Source: Bacteroidota bacterium
GTDB taxonomy: Bacteria; Bacteroidota; Bacteroidia; Bacteroidales; CAIXZF01
NCBI GenBank assembly: GCA_022709385.1
Contig: JAKLIX010000025.1
Coordinates: 1 to 38,525, forward strand
Length of the DNA stretch: 38,525 bases
Direction of reading: 5' to 3'
In this document: piece by piece, positions 1-8,287 of the stretch
How the letters are laid out: each line of letters starts with the position of its first letter
Position numbering within the stretch: position 1 is the stretch's first letter
The notes under the pieces: generated by a model
The model's database searches: none
What the model was told of the DNA's origin: nothing
The model's input: only the letters and a program-made list of their open reading frames with translations
Position numbers and translations under genes: made by a program

Positions 1-3000
1 GGACAGGGCTGACCATCGGTCACGCCTTCCCCGCCTTCGGATCTTACACGGTCGCGCTCCGGGTCACCGACGACAATGTTCCGCCAAAAACAAGCACCGT
101 GCTGCAGTATATCAATGTCAACCTGGGCAACTCGCCGCCGGTAGCTGTCGCGGGAGGTCCATATTCAGGCAATTGTGTCTGCGGGCTTACTTTGGATGGC
201 AGCGGTTCCTATGATCCCAACGAGAATTGCGGTGATGAAATCATGAAATATGAATGGGATCTGAACTGCGACGCTACCTGGGACAGGCTCGGAGCGACCG
301 TTACTCTGGATCCGGCCTTCCTCCAGACTTACCCTCCTGGTACTTATTGTGTGCGTCTTCGTGTAACAGATGAGTTCGGTTTGACCTCCACAGATGTGAC
401 CGATTTTTCCATTCTGCCGCTGCCACCACCCACAGCCGCAAGAGTACCCGACCAACCTGCCGTTTGTGTGGGGAACCTTCTGAGTCTCACCGATGTCACC
501 AATAATGCCGGTTGTCCTAATAATTGTATAATCGAGTATTCGCACAATGGAGGCAGCTGGACAACCCAACTGACGTCTTTCCCGGCAGTAGCAGGAATGA
601 CGAACACCATCGCCATCCGGATGAACTGTAACGGTCAGACCTGCGGGCTTTCGTCCGTTACGACTTACAGCTGGGACATCGAAACCGTGCCGCCCACAAT
701 CACCTGTCCTGAACCGGTCAATACCAATGCCGGTCAGGGCCAGTGTTACGCGGTCGTTACCAACCTGGGCACGCCGCAAACGGATGATAATTGCGGAGTA
801 CAGAATACTGCCAACGACGCCCCGGCCAACAGCCAGTACCCCGTCGGTACTACTATTGTCACCTGGACCGTCTGGGATGTAAATGGTAATTCAGCCACCT
901 GCACACAGACAGTGACCGTCACCGACAACCAGCCGCCTTCCATTACCTGTCCGCCTGATTATTACGCCTATGCCGATAATTTTGTGTGCTTTACGGTGAT
1001 CCCTGACCTGGGCACCCCTCAAACCAATGATAATTGCGGCGTAGCGAGTGTCACCAATGATGTCGTCAACAACGGGCTATTCCCCGTTGGCAATCATGTG
1101 GTTACCTGGACAGTGACCGATCATAACGGCAATACGGCGACCTGTACCCAGGACGTGATCGTTACGGATAACCAGCCGCCGACCATTATATGTCCGCCGC
1201 ATATCAACACCCATACCGACCAGGGTCATTGTTATGCTACCGTAGCAAATCCCGGAACCCCCGGGGTCTATGACAATTGCGGCGTCCTGAGTTACCAAAA
1301 CGATGCACCTCTTAACGGACAGTATGCCGTGGGCAGTCATACGATTACCTGGTATGTGGTTGATATACATGGCAATACGACGCAATGCAGCCAGATGATC
1401 ACCGTAATTGACAATGAGCCTCCTGTCATCATCTGCCCCCAGACGATCACGCTGAATGCCGATGCGCAGCAATGCTACGCGACAATACAGGGCATTGGCA
1501 CGCCCCAGACCTCGGATAACTGCGGGGTGCAGACTATTATCAATAATGCACCTATTAACGGTCATTATCCTGTCGGCAATACTGTAGTGACCTGGACGGT
1601 GTTTGATATCCACGGAAATTCGTCTGCCTGCACACAAACTGTTGCCGTACTCGACAACCAGCCGCCCTGGCTGCAGTGTCCGCAGGCAGTGAAGCATTGT
1701 ATTGCAAGCGGACAGAACGGGGAGATTGTCAGCGGACTTGCCCCCTTGTCGGGCGATCATTGCGGGATACAGTCGGTGACCTACCAGATCACGGGCGTTA
1801 GCGGTGGCAACGGACAGGATGATGCCAGCGGAACCTTCTTCCATGCGGGCCAGAGCTGGGTGACCTATACGGTGACGGATGTCAATGGGAATACGGCCAG
1901 CTGCAGTTTCTCCGTTGAAATATACCTCAGGCCGGAAGCCCTTGCCTCGGCTGCACCTTTGGAACTCTGTCAGGGCGAGGATTTTACGCTTTATGGCAGT
2001 GGCAGCGGCGGCAGTGGAAGCTATCAGTACCAGTGGACTGGTCCCGCTGGTTTCAGCTCAATCGTTCAGAATCCTTTTATTTCCAATGCATTGTTGTCGC
2101 ACAGTGGTGTCTATCAGCTGGTGGTGACCGATGACCACCAATGCATTTCAGCGAATGATGCCTCGGTGACGGTAAGCATCTTAGCGGCGCCCCAGGTGAG
2201 CTTCACGGGTAGTTTTGCCGTCAGCTGCCTGGATGGCGATCCCATTGAACTTGGCGGAGGCATTCCTGCGGGCGGAACATACAGCGGAAACGGGGTGTTG
2301 AACGGATTCTTTTATCCTTCACTGGCAGGACCCGGTACCCATGTACTGACCTACACGTATTCCGCAGGGGGCAACTGTACGGGCTTTGCCACCAATACGG
2401 TGACGGTGCTGCATTCACTGCCTGCCGTGGTAAGTGTCGGAGCCGGCGGTGATTATCCGACCCTGACAGGTAACGGCGGTTTGTTTGAAGCCTTGAACAA
2501 TGCTGCATTGTGCGGGAATATGAAGGCTTATATTATCAGCAACCTCCAGGAGCCGGGAACGCATGCACTGAACCAGTGGCTGGAAGATGAAAACGGGCCC
2601 TACAGCCTGACGATAGTGCCGGATCAGCCGGTAGTACGGAATATCACTGGCAATGTGAACATGGAGCTGATCCGTTTCAACGGGGCCGACCGGGTGACGG
2701 TGGATGGCCGCTATGATTTTGAGGGCCGCTACCTGCTGTTCCGCAACCTGGCAGGCTTTAACGGCACGATAGCATACATGAATGACGCCTGTGCGCATAC
2801 TTTCCGCAACTGTATCATCGAGGGCTGCAACCGTGCTACCAACGGAGGCCTGTTGATGATAGGAGCAGGAGTAAGCAGCGGCAACGACAACTTCCTGATC
2901 ACGGAAAACCTCTTCCGCAATGCCAATGCCAGCAACCCGAACAACCTGCTGAGCAGCTACAGCACGGTGACACAGTCGAATTCCGGCATTCAGGTGCTCA

Positions 3001-4523
3001 ACAACGAATTCAAGAACTTCCGCAGCAGCGGGGTATTCGTTTCGGGCATCGGATCGGCCACGGGGTGGACGGTGGACGGGAACAGTTTCTATTATGATCT
3101 GGCTGCCGCTGCGACGACGGCACAAAGCGCAATCAGTTTTGCCCCTGTTTCCACAAGCAACAACAACTTCATCCGGAATAACATGATCGGCGGCAGTGTG
3201 TTAAATTGCGGTGGAACGGCCTGGGTGAACAGCGGAGCGGTTGCTTTGCGCGGAATTTATGTCAAATCAGGCACTTACACTGTCGAGAACAATGTGATCA
3301 CCAACATCCGCATGAGCAGCGCGGGCACGGCATCGTTCACAGGCATTGATCTTTCGGTTGTTCAGGGTTTGCAGAGCAAAGTGAAGTACAATACTATCGG
3401 CTCTGCCACCATGGCCCATGCCGTCAGCATGGCCGGAACGGGCGCCTTTACGGGCATCCTGGTGAATTCCTCCTTACCGGTGCAACTGCTCGAGGGGAAT
3501 ATCATCGGGAATATTACCTACACCTCAGCGGGGACGGGCTCTCCTGTGATCGCGGGGATCAAGGCCAACAAGGCCCAGTTGCGGAAGAACCGTATTCTGG
3601 AGATAAATGTCAACAGTCTGAACCTGACCCCCACGATGTATGGCGTGTGGTTTAACGGATCAACCGGAGCATCAAACGAGTGTAGCAACAACATGATCGC
3701 CATGGGTGGTGGCGCCGTGCTGAATCCGCTGATTTACGGTATTTATGAAGGCTCGGCCGCCAATACCACAGCACTGTATTATTACAATACCGTGAATATT
3801 TACGGGACTGCCTCCACTACGAAGAAGTCCTATTGTTTTTACCGCCAGAACTCGGTGAATGTGACCATTAAGAACAATATCTTCAGTAACTTCAGGGTAG
3901 CTTCACCTCTGGGTCAGTATGCCATTTACACCGTTTCAGGGACTTACTGGACTTATTGCGATTACAACGACCTGTACTCGGCTACGGCGCCGATCGCGGG
4001 CTGGGCCGGTGCGGACAAGGCCACCTTTGCCCTGTGGAAGACGGCTTCGGGCAAGGATGCCCACAGCGTCAACGTGATGCCTGTGTACACAAGCAATACC
4101 GATCTGCACCTGTTCCCTTCCAATACGGGAATCGACGCCAAGGGTAATCCAATTGCCACCTATACGACCGACATCGATGGCAACATCCGCAATGTGGCCA
4201 CCCCGGATATCGGCTGTGATGAATTTACGGCCGTTTACCCGAGGCTGGAAGAGGAAGGGCCGCAACTGGCTGATCTGAGGGTTTATCCCAATCCTTTCAC
4301 CTCCACAACCAGCCTCGAGATTATCCTTCCGGATGATCAGGATGTGGACATGTGCGTTTACAATGTGCTTGGGGAAAGGGTAGGCGAAATTACCAGCGGA
4401 TTGATGTACCGCGGAAAGCATACCATCACCTTCGATGCTGCGCATCTGCCCGCCGGTACTTATATCTGCCGTCTGGTGGCAGGCGAACGGATCATTGTGA
4501 AGCGGATGCAATTGCTGAAGTGA
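1..4523 (+). CDS. Giant secreted PKD/HYR/beta-helix protein with T9SS sorting domain (5'-truncated)
   Basis: The reading frame is open from base 3, so the true start lies left of the window; the first in-frame start-like codon (GTG at 99) falls inside a PKD domain and is not a credible start. About 1,506 residues are visible. In order, counting from base 99, there is a PKD tail, a complete PKD domain (about 13-105), a Cys-rich linker, four HYR repeats beginning at bases 690, 933, 1176 and 1419 with an exact 81-residue period, a degenerate fifth at 1662, Ig/PKD-like segments, a long Asn-rich parallel beta-helix region (about 780-1380), and a C-terminal domain (about 1393-1474) with the VYPNPF motif and a PAGTY segment. 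That last domain is a type A T9SS sorting signal. The protein is therefore probably carried across the outer membrane and attached to the surface or released. PKD and HYR domains suggest an adhesin or stalk; no catalytic residues were recognised. Base composition is more GC-rich than the T9SS genes at the right end. Confidence 0.9.
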   Translation, partial: TGLTIGHAFPAFGSYTVALRVTDDNVPPKTSTVLQYINVNLGNSPPVAVAGGPYSGNCVCGLTLDGSGSYDPNENCGDEIMKYEWDLNCDATWDRLGATVTLDPAFLQTYPPGTYCVRLRVTDEFGLTSTDVTDFSILPLPPPTAARVPDQPAVCVGNLLSLTDVTNNAGCPNNCIIEYSHNGGSWTTQLTSFPAVAGMTNTIAIRMNCNGQTCGLSSVTTYSWDIETVPPTITCPEPVNTNAGQGQCYAVVTNLGTPQTDDNCGVQNTANDAPANSQYPVGTTIVTWTVWDVNGNSATCTQTVTVTDNQPPSITCPPDYYAYADNFVCFTVIPDLGTPQTNDNCGVASVTNDVVNNGLFPVGNHVVTWTVTDHNGNTATCTQDVIVTDNQPPTIICPPHINTHTDQGHCYATVANPGTPGVYDNCGVLSYQNDAPLNGQYAVGSHTITWYVVDIHGNTTQCSQMITVIDNEPPVIICPQTITLNADAQQCYATIQGIGTPQTSDNCGVQTIINNAPINGHYPVGNTVVTWTVFDIHGNSSACTQTVAVLDNQPPWLQCPQAVKHCIASGQNGEIVSGLAPLSGDHCGIQSVTYQITGVSGGNGQDDASGTFFHAGQSWVTYTVTDVNGNTASCSFSVEIYLRPEALASAAPLELCQGEDFTLYGSGSGGSGSYQYQWTGPAGFSSIVQNPFISNALLSHSGVYQLVVTDDHQCISANDASVTVSILAAPQVSFTGSFAVSCLDGDPIELGGGIPAGGTYSGNGVLNGFFYPSLAGPGTHVLTYTYSAGGNCTGFATNTVTVLHSLPAVVSVGAGGDYPTLTGNGGLFEALNNAALCGNMKAYIISNLQEPGTHALNQWLEDENGPYSLTIVPDQPVVRNITGNVNMELIRFNGADRVTVDGRYDFEGRYLLFRNLAGFNGTIAYMNDACAHTFRNCIIEGCNRATNGGLLMIGAGVSSGNDNFLITENLFRNANASNPNNLLSSYSTVTQSNSGIQVLNNEFKNFRSSGVFVSGIGSATGWTVDGNSFYYDLAAAATTAQSAISFAPVSTSNNNFIRNNMIGGSVLNCGGTAWVNSGAVALRGIYVKSGTYTVENNVITNIRMSSAGTASFTGIDLSVVQGLQSKVKYNTIGSATMAHAVSMAGTGAFTGILVNSSLPVQLLEGNIIGNITYTSAGTGSPVIAGIKANKAQLRKNRILEINVNSLNLTPTMYGVWFNGSTGASNECSNNMIAMGGGAVLNPLIYGIYEGSAANTTALYYYNTVNIYGTASTTKKSYCFYRQNSVNVTIKNNIFSNFRVASPLGQYAIYTVSGTYWTYCDYNDLYSATAPIAGWAGADKATFALWKTASGKDAHSVNVMPVYTSNTDLHLFPSNTGIDAKGNPIATYTTDIDGNIRNVATPDIGCDEFTAVYPRLEEEGPQLADLRVYPNPFTSTTSLEIILPDDQDVDMCVYNVLGERVGEITSGLMYRGKHTITFDAAHLPAGTYICRLVAGERIIVKRMQLLK

Positions 4524-4548
4524 TTCCCGGTATAGTGGACTGTTAATA

Positions 4549-4614
4549 AACCACATAGGAGGCACATAGGACACATAGGGTAAATATCTATGTGAACTAT
4601 GTGCCTTTGTGGTG
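4549..4614. repeat. ACATAG hairpin repeat, copy 1
   Basis: This is a long imperfect inverted repeat. Its left arm is built of three CACATAGG-like units and its right arm of CTATGTG units ending in GTGGT. It begins 26 nt after the stop codon of the preceding gene, where it could fold as a 3'-end hairpin. Related copies lie at 29136-29189 and 32825-32878. The repeat class is dispersed and non-coding; the terminator or REP-like role is inferred. Confidence 0.75.
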
Positions 4615-4618
4615 ATAA

Positions 4619-4642
4619 ATGCTTCGACTCCGCTTGCATGAC
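4619..4642. repeat. GCTTCGACTCCGC dispersed repeat, copy 1
   Basis: A short sequence of the type ATGCTTCGACTCCGC...CATGAC. The same motif recurs at least six more times in the spacers near 28.6-29.3, 32.7 and 38.4 kb. On the other strand it reads GTCATG...GCGGAGTCGAAGCAT, a dispersed repeat familiar from many environmental bacterial genomes. Confidence 0.7.
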
Positions 4643-4828
4643 GGGAAATGAGTGCAGTTATAATCAGGACGGAAAGTTAATTTTGATCTCAGGGAATGCG
4701 CAATATTTCGAGTCGTTTCTCAAGCAGTTTTCAGTACTTTTTTTCCCTTTCAGGGGTAAAGCTGTTTTTCACAAGTCCATTACTTGTCAGTATAAACCGC
4801 CTTGCTTTTCCTTAAGTGCCGGATTTCC

Positions 4829-5476
4829 TTACAGGGGAACCGCAGTGATATAAATGCGTTTCATCACGGAGCCGAAAAGCAGGGCATCATACCACATATA
4901 GTAAAACCGCTCCGCATTGAACCAGGTGAAGCCGTCCATGTTGTCATCATGGCGGTCGTACGGATCGGCAAAGATGATAACATCATCGGAAGTGGAAGGC
5001 GTGCTCCGAGTATCATAGCCGGTCACCAGAACCCAATGGCCTCCCCAGTCGCTCCACTCCACCAGCGTGGGAATGTTCTTTTTCAGATTGCCGACCAGGC
5101 TGTCGAGACTGCCGTTTACATGCCAGGATGCCTTAAAACCGTGGCTGTTCAGCCAGTTGCTCATCTGTGCCGGTGTAGTGCCGCACGTACTGCTTGTACC
5201 CATCTCACCCGCGATGGTCATCTCGTCTCCGCTTTTGTCGAAATGACGCAGAAGTGTGATGACTGCCGAAGGACCGCAGGTGTATTCGGTAGTTTGCTGG
5301 TAGGAAGAGGTCTTCAGAAAGACCAGACCGGGGCCGGGCTTGTTGGATGTGATATCCAGTACATAATAATCGCTTGCAAGGTCCTTTTGCGGCTGATTTG
5401 TCACGGGATTATCCTTACGGCAGGAAATGAGCAGACAGATTGCTGCTGAAAAAATGGGAAAAATGCTTTTTTTCAT
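4829..5476 (-). CDS. Lipoprotein with C39-like papain-fold peptidase domain
   Basis: The 215-residue product starts with a lipoprotein signal peptide: a positively charged start, a hydrophobic core and the lipobox LLISC near residue 19. The mature part has the hallmarks of the Peptidase_C39_2 family. The likely nucleophile Cys is in YTCGPSAV (about residues 63-70), the catalytic His in GGHWVLVTGYD, and an Asp in the following FADPYD. The family comprises cysteine peptidases of bacteriocin-processing type and uncharacterised relatives. As a free-standing lipoprotein without an ABC transporter, this is more likely a periplasmic or surface peptidase than a bacteriocin exporter. The ATG at 5476 is the only start that gives the full signal peptide. 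It lies 85 nt downstream of corA on the same strand, so co-transcription is possible but not shown. Its substrate is unknown. Confidence 0.8.
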   Translation of the reverse strand: MKKSIFPIFSAAICLLISCRKDNPVTNQPQKDLASDYYVLDITSNKPGPGLVFLKTSSYQQTTEYTCGPSAVITLLRHFDKSGDEMTIAGEMGTSSTCGTTPAQMSNWLNSHGFKASWHVNGSLDSLVGNLKKNIPTLVEWSDWGGHWVLVTGYDTRSTPSTSDDVIIFADPYDRHDDNMDGFTWFNAERFYYMWYDALLFGSVMKRIYITAVPL

Positions 5477-5561
5477 GGGACCGGTTGAATTAGACTATTT
5501 TCTTTTCAGGATGTATTGTTTTAAATGACTGTGACCGGTCTGCTACGCCCTTACTCAAGGC

Positions 5562-6485
5562 TTACTGCCTTCGTTTCATCAGGAACACCCCGATAAGGGA
5601 GAAAGCGAGGGCGGCAGCCAGAATCGCCGGTAATGCCCATCTGCTGTGCTCAAGGAAGTTTGGAACATTCATTCCGAAGATACTGACAATCAGTGTGGGG
5701 ATCATCAGAATAATGGAAATCACGGTTAGTCTGCGCATGACGGCGTTCAGGTTGTTGGAAATGATAGAGGCGTAAGCGTCCATCATCCCGCTTTGGATAT
5801 CAGCGTAAATCTGCGAAATCTCCAAAGCCTGCCTGTTTTCAATAAAGGCATCCTCCAGCAAATCCTCATTGACTTCATTCATTACTTTCCTCGAATTTTT
5901 CAGCTTTTCAAGTGCTATCTCATTTGCTTTGATCGAGGTGATGAAGTACACCAGGCATTTCTCCATTTTCAGCAGTTTATTCAGTTCCCGGTTTTTAATT
6001 GATTTTTTAAGATCCTGCTCGATGAGCGAAGTGATCTGGTTGATCTGGTTGAGGTATTTCAGATAGATGTTCCCTGAGCGCAGAAAGAGTCTCAGAATGA
6101 AATTGAAGGGGTCGCGGATCTGGCGGTACTGCTCTCTGGCCGGCTTCATCTGTGCTGTCGGAAGCACTTCATTATCCTGAAGACAGACGGTGAGCGTACA
6201 ATCCTTCAGTACGATGATACCGAGCGGAAGTGTATGAAACGGCAGGCTTTCGTTGTTGGATTCAACCGGGATTCTGAGGATTACCAGGGTCCAGCCCTCA
6301 TCAAACTCCACCCTCGATCTTTCGTCCCTGTCCAGTATGTCGTGTATAAGATCCGCCGGAATCGCAAATGTTTCAACCAAATGTTGTATCTCGGCCTGCT
6401 CCGGATTGATGACATTCATCCAGCAAGCAGGTTCTGGGTGCGGGATTTCGACAAATCCCCCGAATGTCTTGTAAATTTTAATCAT
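5562..6485 (-). CDS. corA: CorA-family Mg2+/divalent cation channel
   Basis: The 307-residue protein has the CorA layout: a large soluble N-terminal domain, a long helical stretch (about 130-240) rich in charged residues, and two C-terminal membrane helices. The signature GMN tripeptide occurs as FGMNVPNF just after the first helix (about residue 270). The family forms homopentameric channels for Mg2+ and sometimes Co2+ or Ni2+ in the inner membrane. The protein ends in KRRQ, a positive-inside tail. Its ATG overlaps the last codons of tag by 8 nt, a common sign of translational coupling. The length and GMN motif make the family secure; the ion preferred is not visible in sequence. Confidence 0.92.
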   Translation of the reverse strand: MIKIYKTFGGFVEIPHPEPACWMNVINPEQAEIQHLVETFAIPADLIHDILDRDERSRVEFDEGWTLVILRIPVESNNESLPFHTLPLGIIVLKDCTLTVCLQDNEVLPTAQMKPAREQYRQIRDPFNFILRLFLRSGNIYLKYLNQINQITSLIEQDLKKSIKNRELNKLLKMEKCLVYFITSIKANEIALEKLKNSRKVMNEVNEDLLEDAFIENRQALEISQIYADIQSGMMDAYASIISNNLNAVMRRLTVISIILMIPTLIVSIFGMNVPNFLEHSRWALPAILAAALAFSLIGVFLMKRRQ

Positions 6486-7053
6486 GACCGGAAATAATTT
6501 CCACTCTCCGGTAACAATCTGTCAGATGATCGTTCACCATCCCCGCTGCCTGCATAAAGGCATAACAGATGGTGCTGCCAACGAATTTAAAGCCTCTTTT
6601 AATGAGGTCGGCGCTCATCCGGTCGCTTTCAGGTGAGCGGACAGGTAATTCCGAAAGTTGTTTCCAGTGGTTTTGTATCGTACTGCCGCCGGTAAACTGC
6701 CAGATATATGCGTCGAAGCTGCCAAATTCCTTCTGTATGCGTAGAAAGACGTTCGCGTTTGCAATGGTGGCGGCGATCTTGGCCTTGTTACGGATGATGC
6801 CTGCATCCTGAAGCAGGGAATCAGCCTTCTTCTGATCGTAGGCAGCAATTTTCACCGGATTGAAATCATCGAAGGCTTTCCGGAAGTTTTGCCGTTTGTA
6901 AAGGACAGTCTTCCAGCTCAAACCTGCCTGGAAAGCATCCAGAACCATGAATTCAAACAGTTTACGGTCATCATGCAGGGGCACGCCCCATTCTTCGTCA
7001 TGATAACGGATCATCAAGGGGTCATTCCCTGGCCAGGGGCAACGTTGCTTCAT
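6478..7053 (-). CDS. tag: DNA-3-methyladenine glycosylase I
   Basis: This enzyme removes 3-methyladenine from alkylated DNA as the first step of base-excision repair in the cytoplasm. The sequence begins with the family hallmark RCPWPGND, followed by YHDEEWGVP and the core FEFMVLDAFQAGLSWKTVL. The conserved C-terminal block GFKFVGSTICYAFMQAAGMVNDH contributes the base pocket and a Zn ligand set with the N-terminal Cys and the His residues. The ATG at 7053 was chosen (191 aa). The longer open frame upstream would need a TTG at 7107, and a putative -7 promoter box (7089-7096) lies inside that extension, which argues against it. The gene overlaps corA by 8 nt, so the two probably form one transcript. 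Confidence 0.93.
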   Translation of the reverse strand: MKQRCPWPGNDPLMIRYHDEEWGVPLHDDRKLFEFMVLDAFQAGLSWKTVLYKRQNFRKAFDDFNPVKIAAYDQKKADSLLQDAGIIRNKAKIAATIANANVFLRIQKEFGSFDAYIWQFTGGSTIQNHWKQLSELPVRSPESDRMSADLIKRGFKFVGSTICYAFMQAAGMVNDHLTDCYRRVEIISGHD

Positions 7054-7088
7054 AGGGGAATATGATTTGTCATGAACGGGAGAGGAAC

Positions 7089-7096
7089 CAAAGTTA
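7089..7096 (-). promoter_or_regulatory. Possible -7 promoter box upstream of tag-corA
   Basis: The minus strand reads TAACTTTG, an exact match to the Bacteroidota TAnnTTTG -7 consensus, 36 nt before the ATG chosen for tag. No convincing TTTG at about -33 is present, so only half of the promoter is supported. Confidence 0.35.
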
Positions 7097-7180
7097 GTTA
7101 TTTTCAATCACCCGGAAGTTGTCAGCTTGCAGTAAGCAACATCTCCTGCCTCATGCGTTCACCCCCGCAGCCGTGTTTCG

Positions 7181-7852
7181 TCAGGTGTTGAAACTGTCTT
7201 GTTTCCAATGAATTGGGTTGTTTATAATATATAGAGATATTATTTTGTACTCATGGCTGTTTCTGATAATATGATCATGGTACCTCTCCTGCCATTTGAA
7301 TTCAGGGTTTGTTTTTCTGGATTCATATGTTGTCCGGCCCTTATACCACCGGGTAATCCGTGGAATATTTTCCCGCAACATCGGGTTATTCATTCCGGTA
7401 CAACCACCTGCGGGTTTCGGTATATCCTCCGCGATAATCTCATTCAACGGAAGATTTCCACCTGCCAGGAATGAACCCTTCCTTGGATCATAGGGGTTCT
7501 CAACCTCATTTTTGCCCGATAATCCGTGTGTTATACTGATGCTGTTTCCGCTGTCCTCGCTTGATGATCCTCTTTCTTTCACATGATGCAGGTTGATGAT
7601 ACCGTGAATGTGATTTGGCATTACCACAAAAGCTCCCAATGATGAGAAGGGAAAAAGATCCGGAATCAGGAACCATATGGATGCAGCAACCCGACCGGCA
7701 GCCGTTAAATACATATAGCCATGATGAATATTTCCAAAGAAACTGTTCCTGTTATGGGTACAAATGGTGATGAAATAGGATCCGTCGCGGCCGTAATCCC
7801 ACCAGCTTGCCCGATTGGATGCAATGCGGTATTTGTTGCGGAATTTTTCCAT
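7181..7852 (-). CDS. REP-associated tyrosine transposase (RAYT, IS200/Y1-like)
   Basis: The 223-residue protein begins with the family-typical KFRNKYRI and WDYGRDGSYFITICT. It contains the HUH metal-binding motif as VVMPNHIHGII (about residues 75-85) and ends with IRNSHEYKIISLYIINNP, the helix that carries the catalytic Tyr. These are the features of Y1 transposases domesticated to act on REP hairpins. It lacks the accessory genes of a full IS200/IS605 element, which fits a RAYT. A variable insert of about 70 residues, Gly/Ser/Asn-rich and poorly conserved, sits between the HUH and Tyr blocks. About 150 bp upstream is a perfect 28-bp palindrome starting with GTAG (7998-8025), the foot tetranucleotide typical of REP substrates. 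The gene appears intact. Its stop lies 127 nt upstream of the tag start, on the same strand. Confidence 0.9.
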   Translation of the reverse strand: MEKFRNKYRIASNRASWWDYGRDGSYFITICTHNRNSFFGNIHHGYMYLTAAGRVAASIWFLIPDLFPFSSLGAFVVMPNHIHGIINLHHVKERGSSSEDSGNSISITHGLSGKNEVENPYDPRKGSFLAGGNLPLNEIIAEDIPKPAGGCTGMNNPMLRENIPRITRWYKGRTTYESRKTNPEFKWQERYHDHIIRNSHEYKIISLYIINNPIHWKQDSFNT

Positions 7853-7889
7853 GCCATATTCATTTGATTGATGGACAATCCCGGATTAT

Positions 7890-7907
7890 CCCCGGTCGTG
7901 TCCGGGG
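7890..7907. repeat. CCCCGG hairpin upstream of RAYT
   Basis: Perfect 6-bp arms (CCCCGG and CCGGGG) enclose a 6-nt loop about 40 nt before the RAYT start. No T-tract follows, so this is not a classical terminator. It may be a second REP-like structure at the transposase gene. Confidence 0.4.
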
Positions 7908-7929
7908 CATCCGTTATTAATATGGATGG

Positions 7930-7968
7930 AAAAAAAACCGAAAACGGAAAATAATAACCGTTTTTTTT
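7930..7968 (-). terminator. Candidate bidirectional terminator after the respiratory operon
   Basis: Arms AAAACGG (7941-7947) and CCGTTTT (7958-7964) pair perfectly around a 10-nt A/T loop. The hairpin is flanked by an A-tract on the left (7930-7937) and a T-tract on the right. On the minus strand it is followed, after CGG, by eight Ts. It lies downstream of the last gene of the cyd end of the operon and before the RAYT gene. Confidence 0.45.
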
Positions 7969-7997
7969 CGAAAATAAATCCACGGCCAAACCAATTC

Positions 7998-8025
7998 GTA
8001 GAGACGCGATTAATCGCGTCTCTAC
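7998..8025. repeat. GTAG-footed REP-like palindrome, copy 1
   Basis: This is a perfect 28-bp palindrome with GTAG at the 5' end of both strands and the core GACGCGATTAATCGCGTC. Related GTAG hairpins with the core GACACGAT/ATCGTGTC occur at 28757-28781 and 32749-32773. The position near a RAYT gene and the GTAG foot match the layout of REP elements and their transposases. Confidence 0.75.
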
Positions 8026-8158
8026 CCCGCGTTCGTATCCCCGCAGCCGTACCCTGCGTCGGTTACGGCAACGGCATCACCGGTTCATCGCCGGCCGTCC
8101 GACGGCAACCGGTTCCGCTTATGCCTGAAACAGAAATCCGAATGGCAGATAAATCGCC

Positions 8159-8269
8159 CTATCCGGTTATATGTTTGAATTTCTTAACAGCCCAGGATAC
8201 CAGCAGGTAACACAGCAGGATCATCACAGGCCACGAAATCAGCCACAGTACACTTGATAAATAGTTCAT
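8159..8269 (-). CDS. 36-residue single-TM protein, candidate CydX-like subunit
   Basis: The ATG at 8269 opens 36 codons and a TAG stop. The protein starts MNYLSSVLWLISWP, continues as one hydrophobic helix (about residues 7-27) and ends with the basic tail KKFKHITG. It begins 18 nt after the cydB stop, on the same strand and with the same tight spacing as the rest of the operon. In proteobacteria the ~37-residue CydX, and in Bacillus/Geobacillus CydS, are small single-helix subunits of cytochrome bd encoded directly next to cydAB. This one shows no clear sequence match to CydX that I can see, so the role is inferred from size, topology and location. It is the last gene of the respiratory run. 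Confidence 0.7.
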   Translation of the reverse strand: MNYLSSVLWLISWPVMILLCYLLVSWAVKKFKHITG

Positions 8270-8287
8270 GGTCTTTGATTTAAAGGA

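Larger units (their letters stand above)
4524..4828. other. Intergenic spacer between convergent genes
   Basis: The spacer lies between the stop of the giant + strand gene and the stop of the - strand C39-like lipoprotein gene. It holds an ACATAG-type hairpin repeat (4549-4614) and one GCTTCGACTCCGC-type repeat (4619-4642). I see no further gene or clear signal from 4643 to 4828. Confidence 0.6.
7853..8158. other. Spacer between respiratory operon and RAYT, with hairpins
   Basis: This 306-nt stretch has no credible gene. It contains three structures described separately: a CCCCGG/CCGGGG hairpin at 7890-7907, a T-flanked hairpin at 7930-7968 and the GTAG palindrome at 7998-8025. From 8026 to 8150 the DNA is noticeably GC-rich with overlapping CCGG/GCCGTC inverted motifs but no clear gene. 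Confidence 0.6.

Noticed and set aside
1077..1844. Long minus-strand open frame opposite the HYR repeats
   Set aside because: It lies antisense to a well-supported T9SS protein, and its composition mirrors the HYR repeats; no family features.
4599..4853. Plus-strand open frames at 4599-4853 and 4802-5449
   Set aside because: The first starts in repeat DNA; the second is antisense to the C39-like lipoprotein gene, which has a clear signal peptide and catalytic motifs.
7054..7107. N-terminal extension of Tag to 7107
   Set aside because: It would start with TTG, adds residues before the family-typical RCPW start, and overlaps a probable -7 box.
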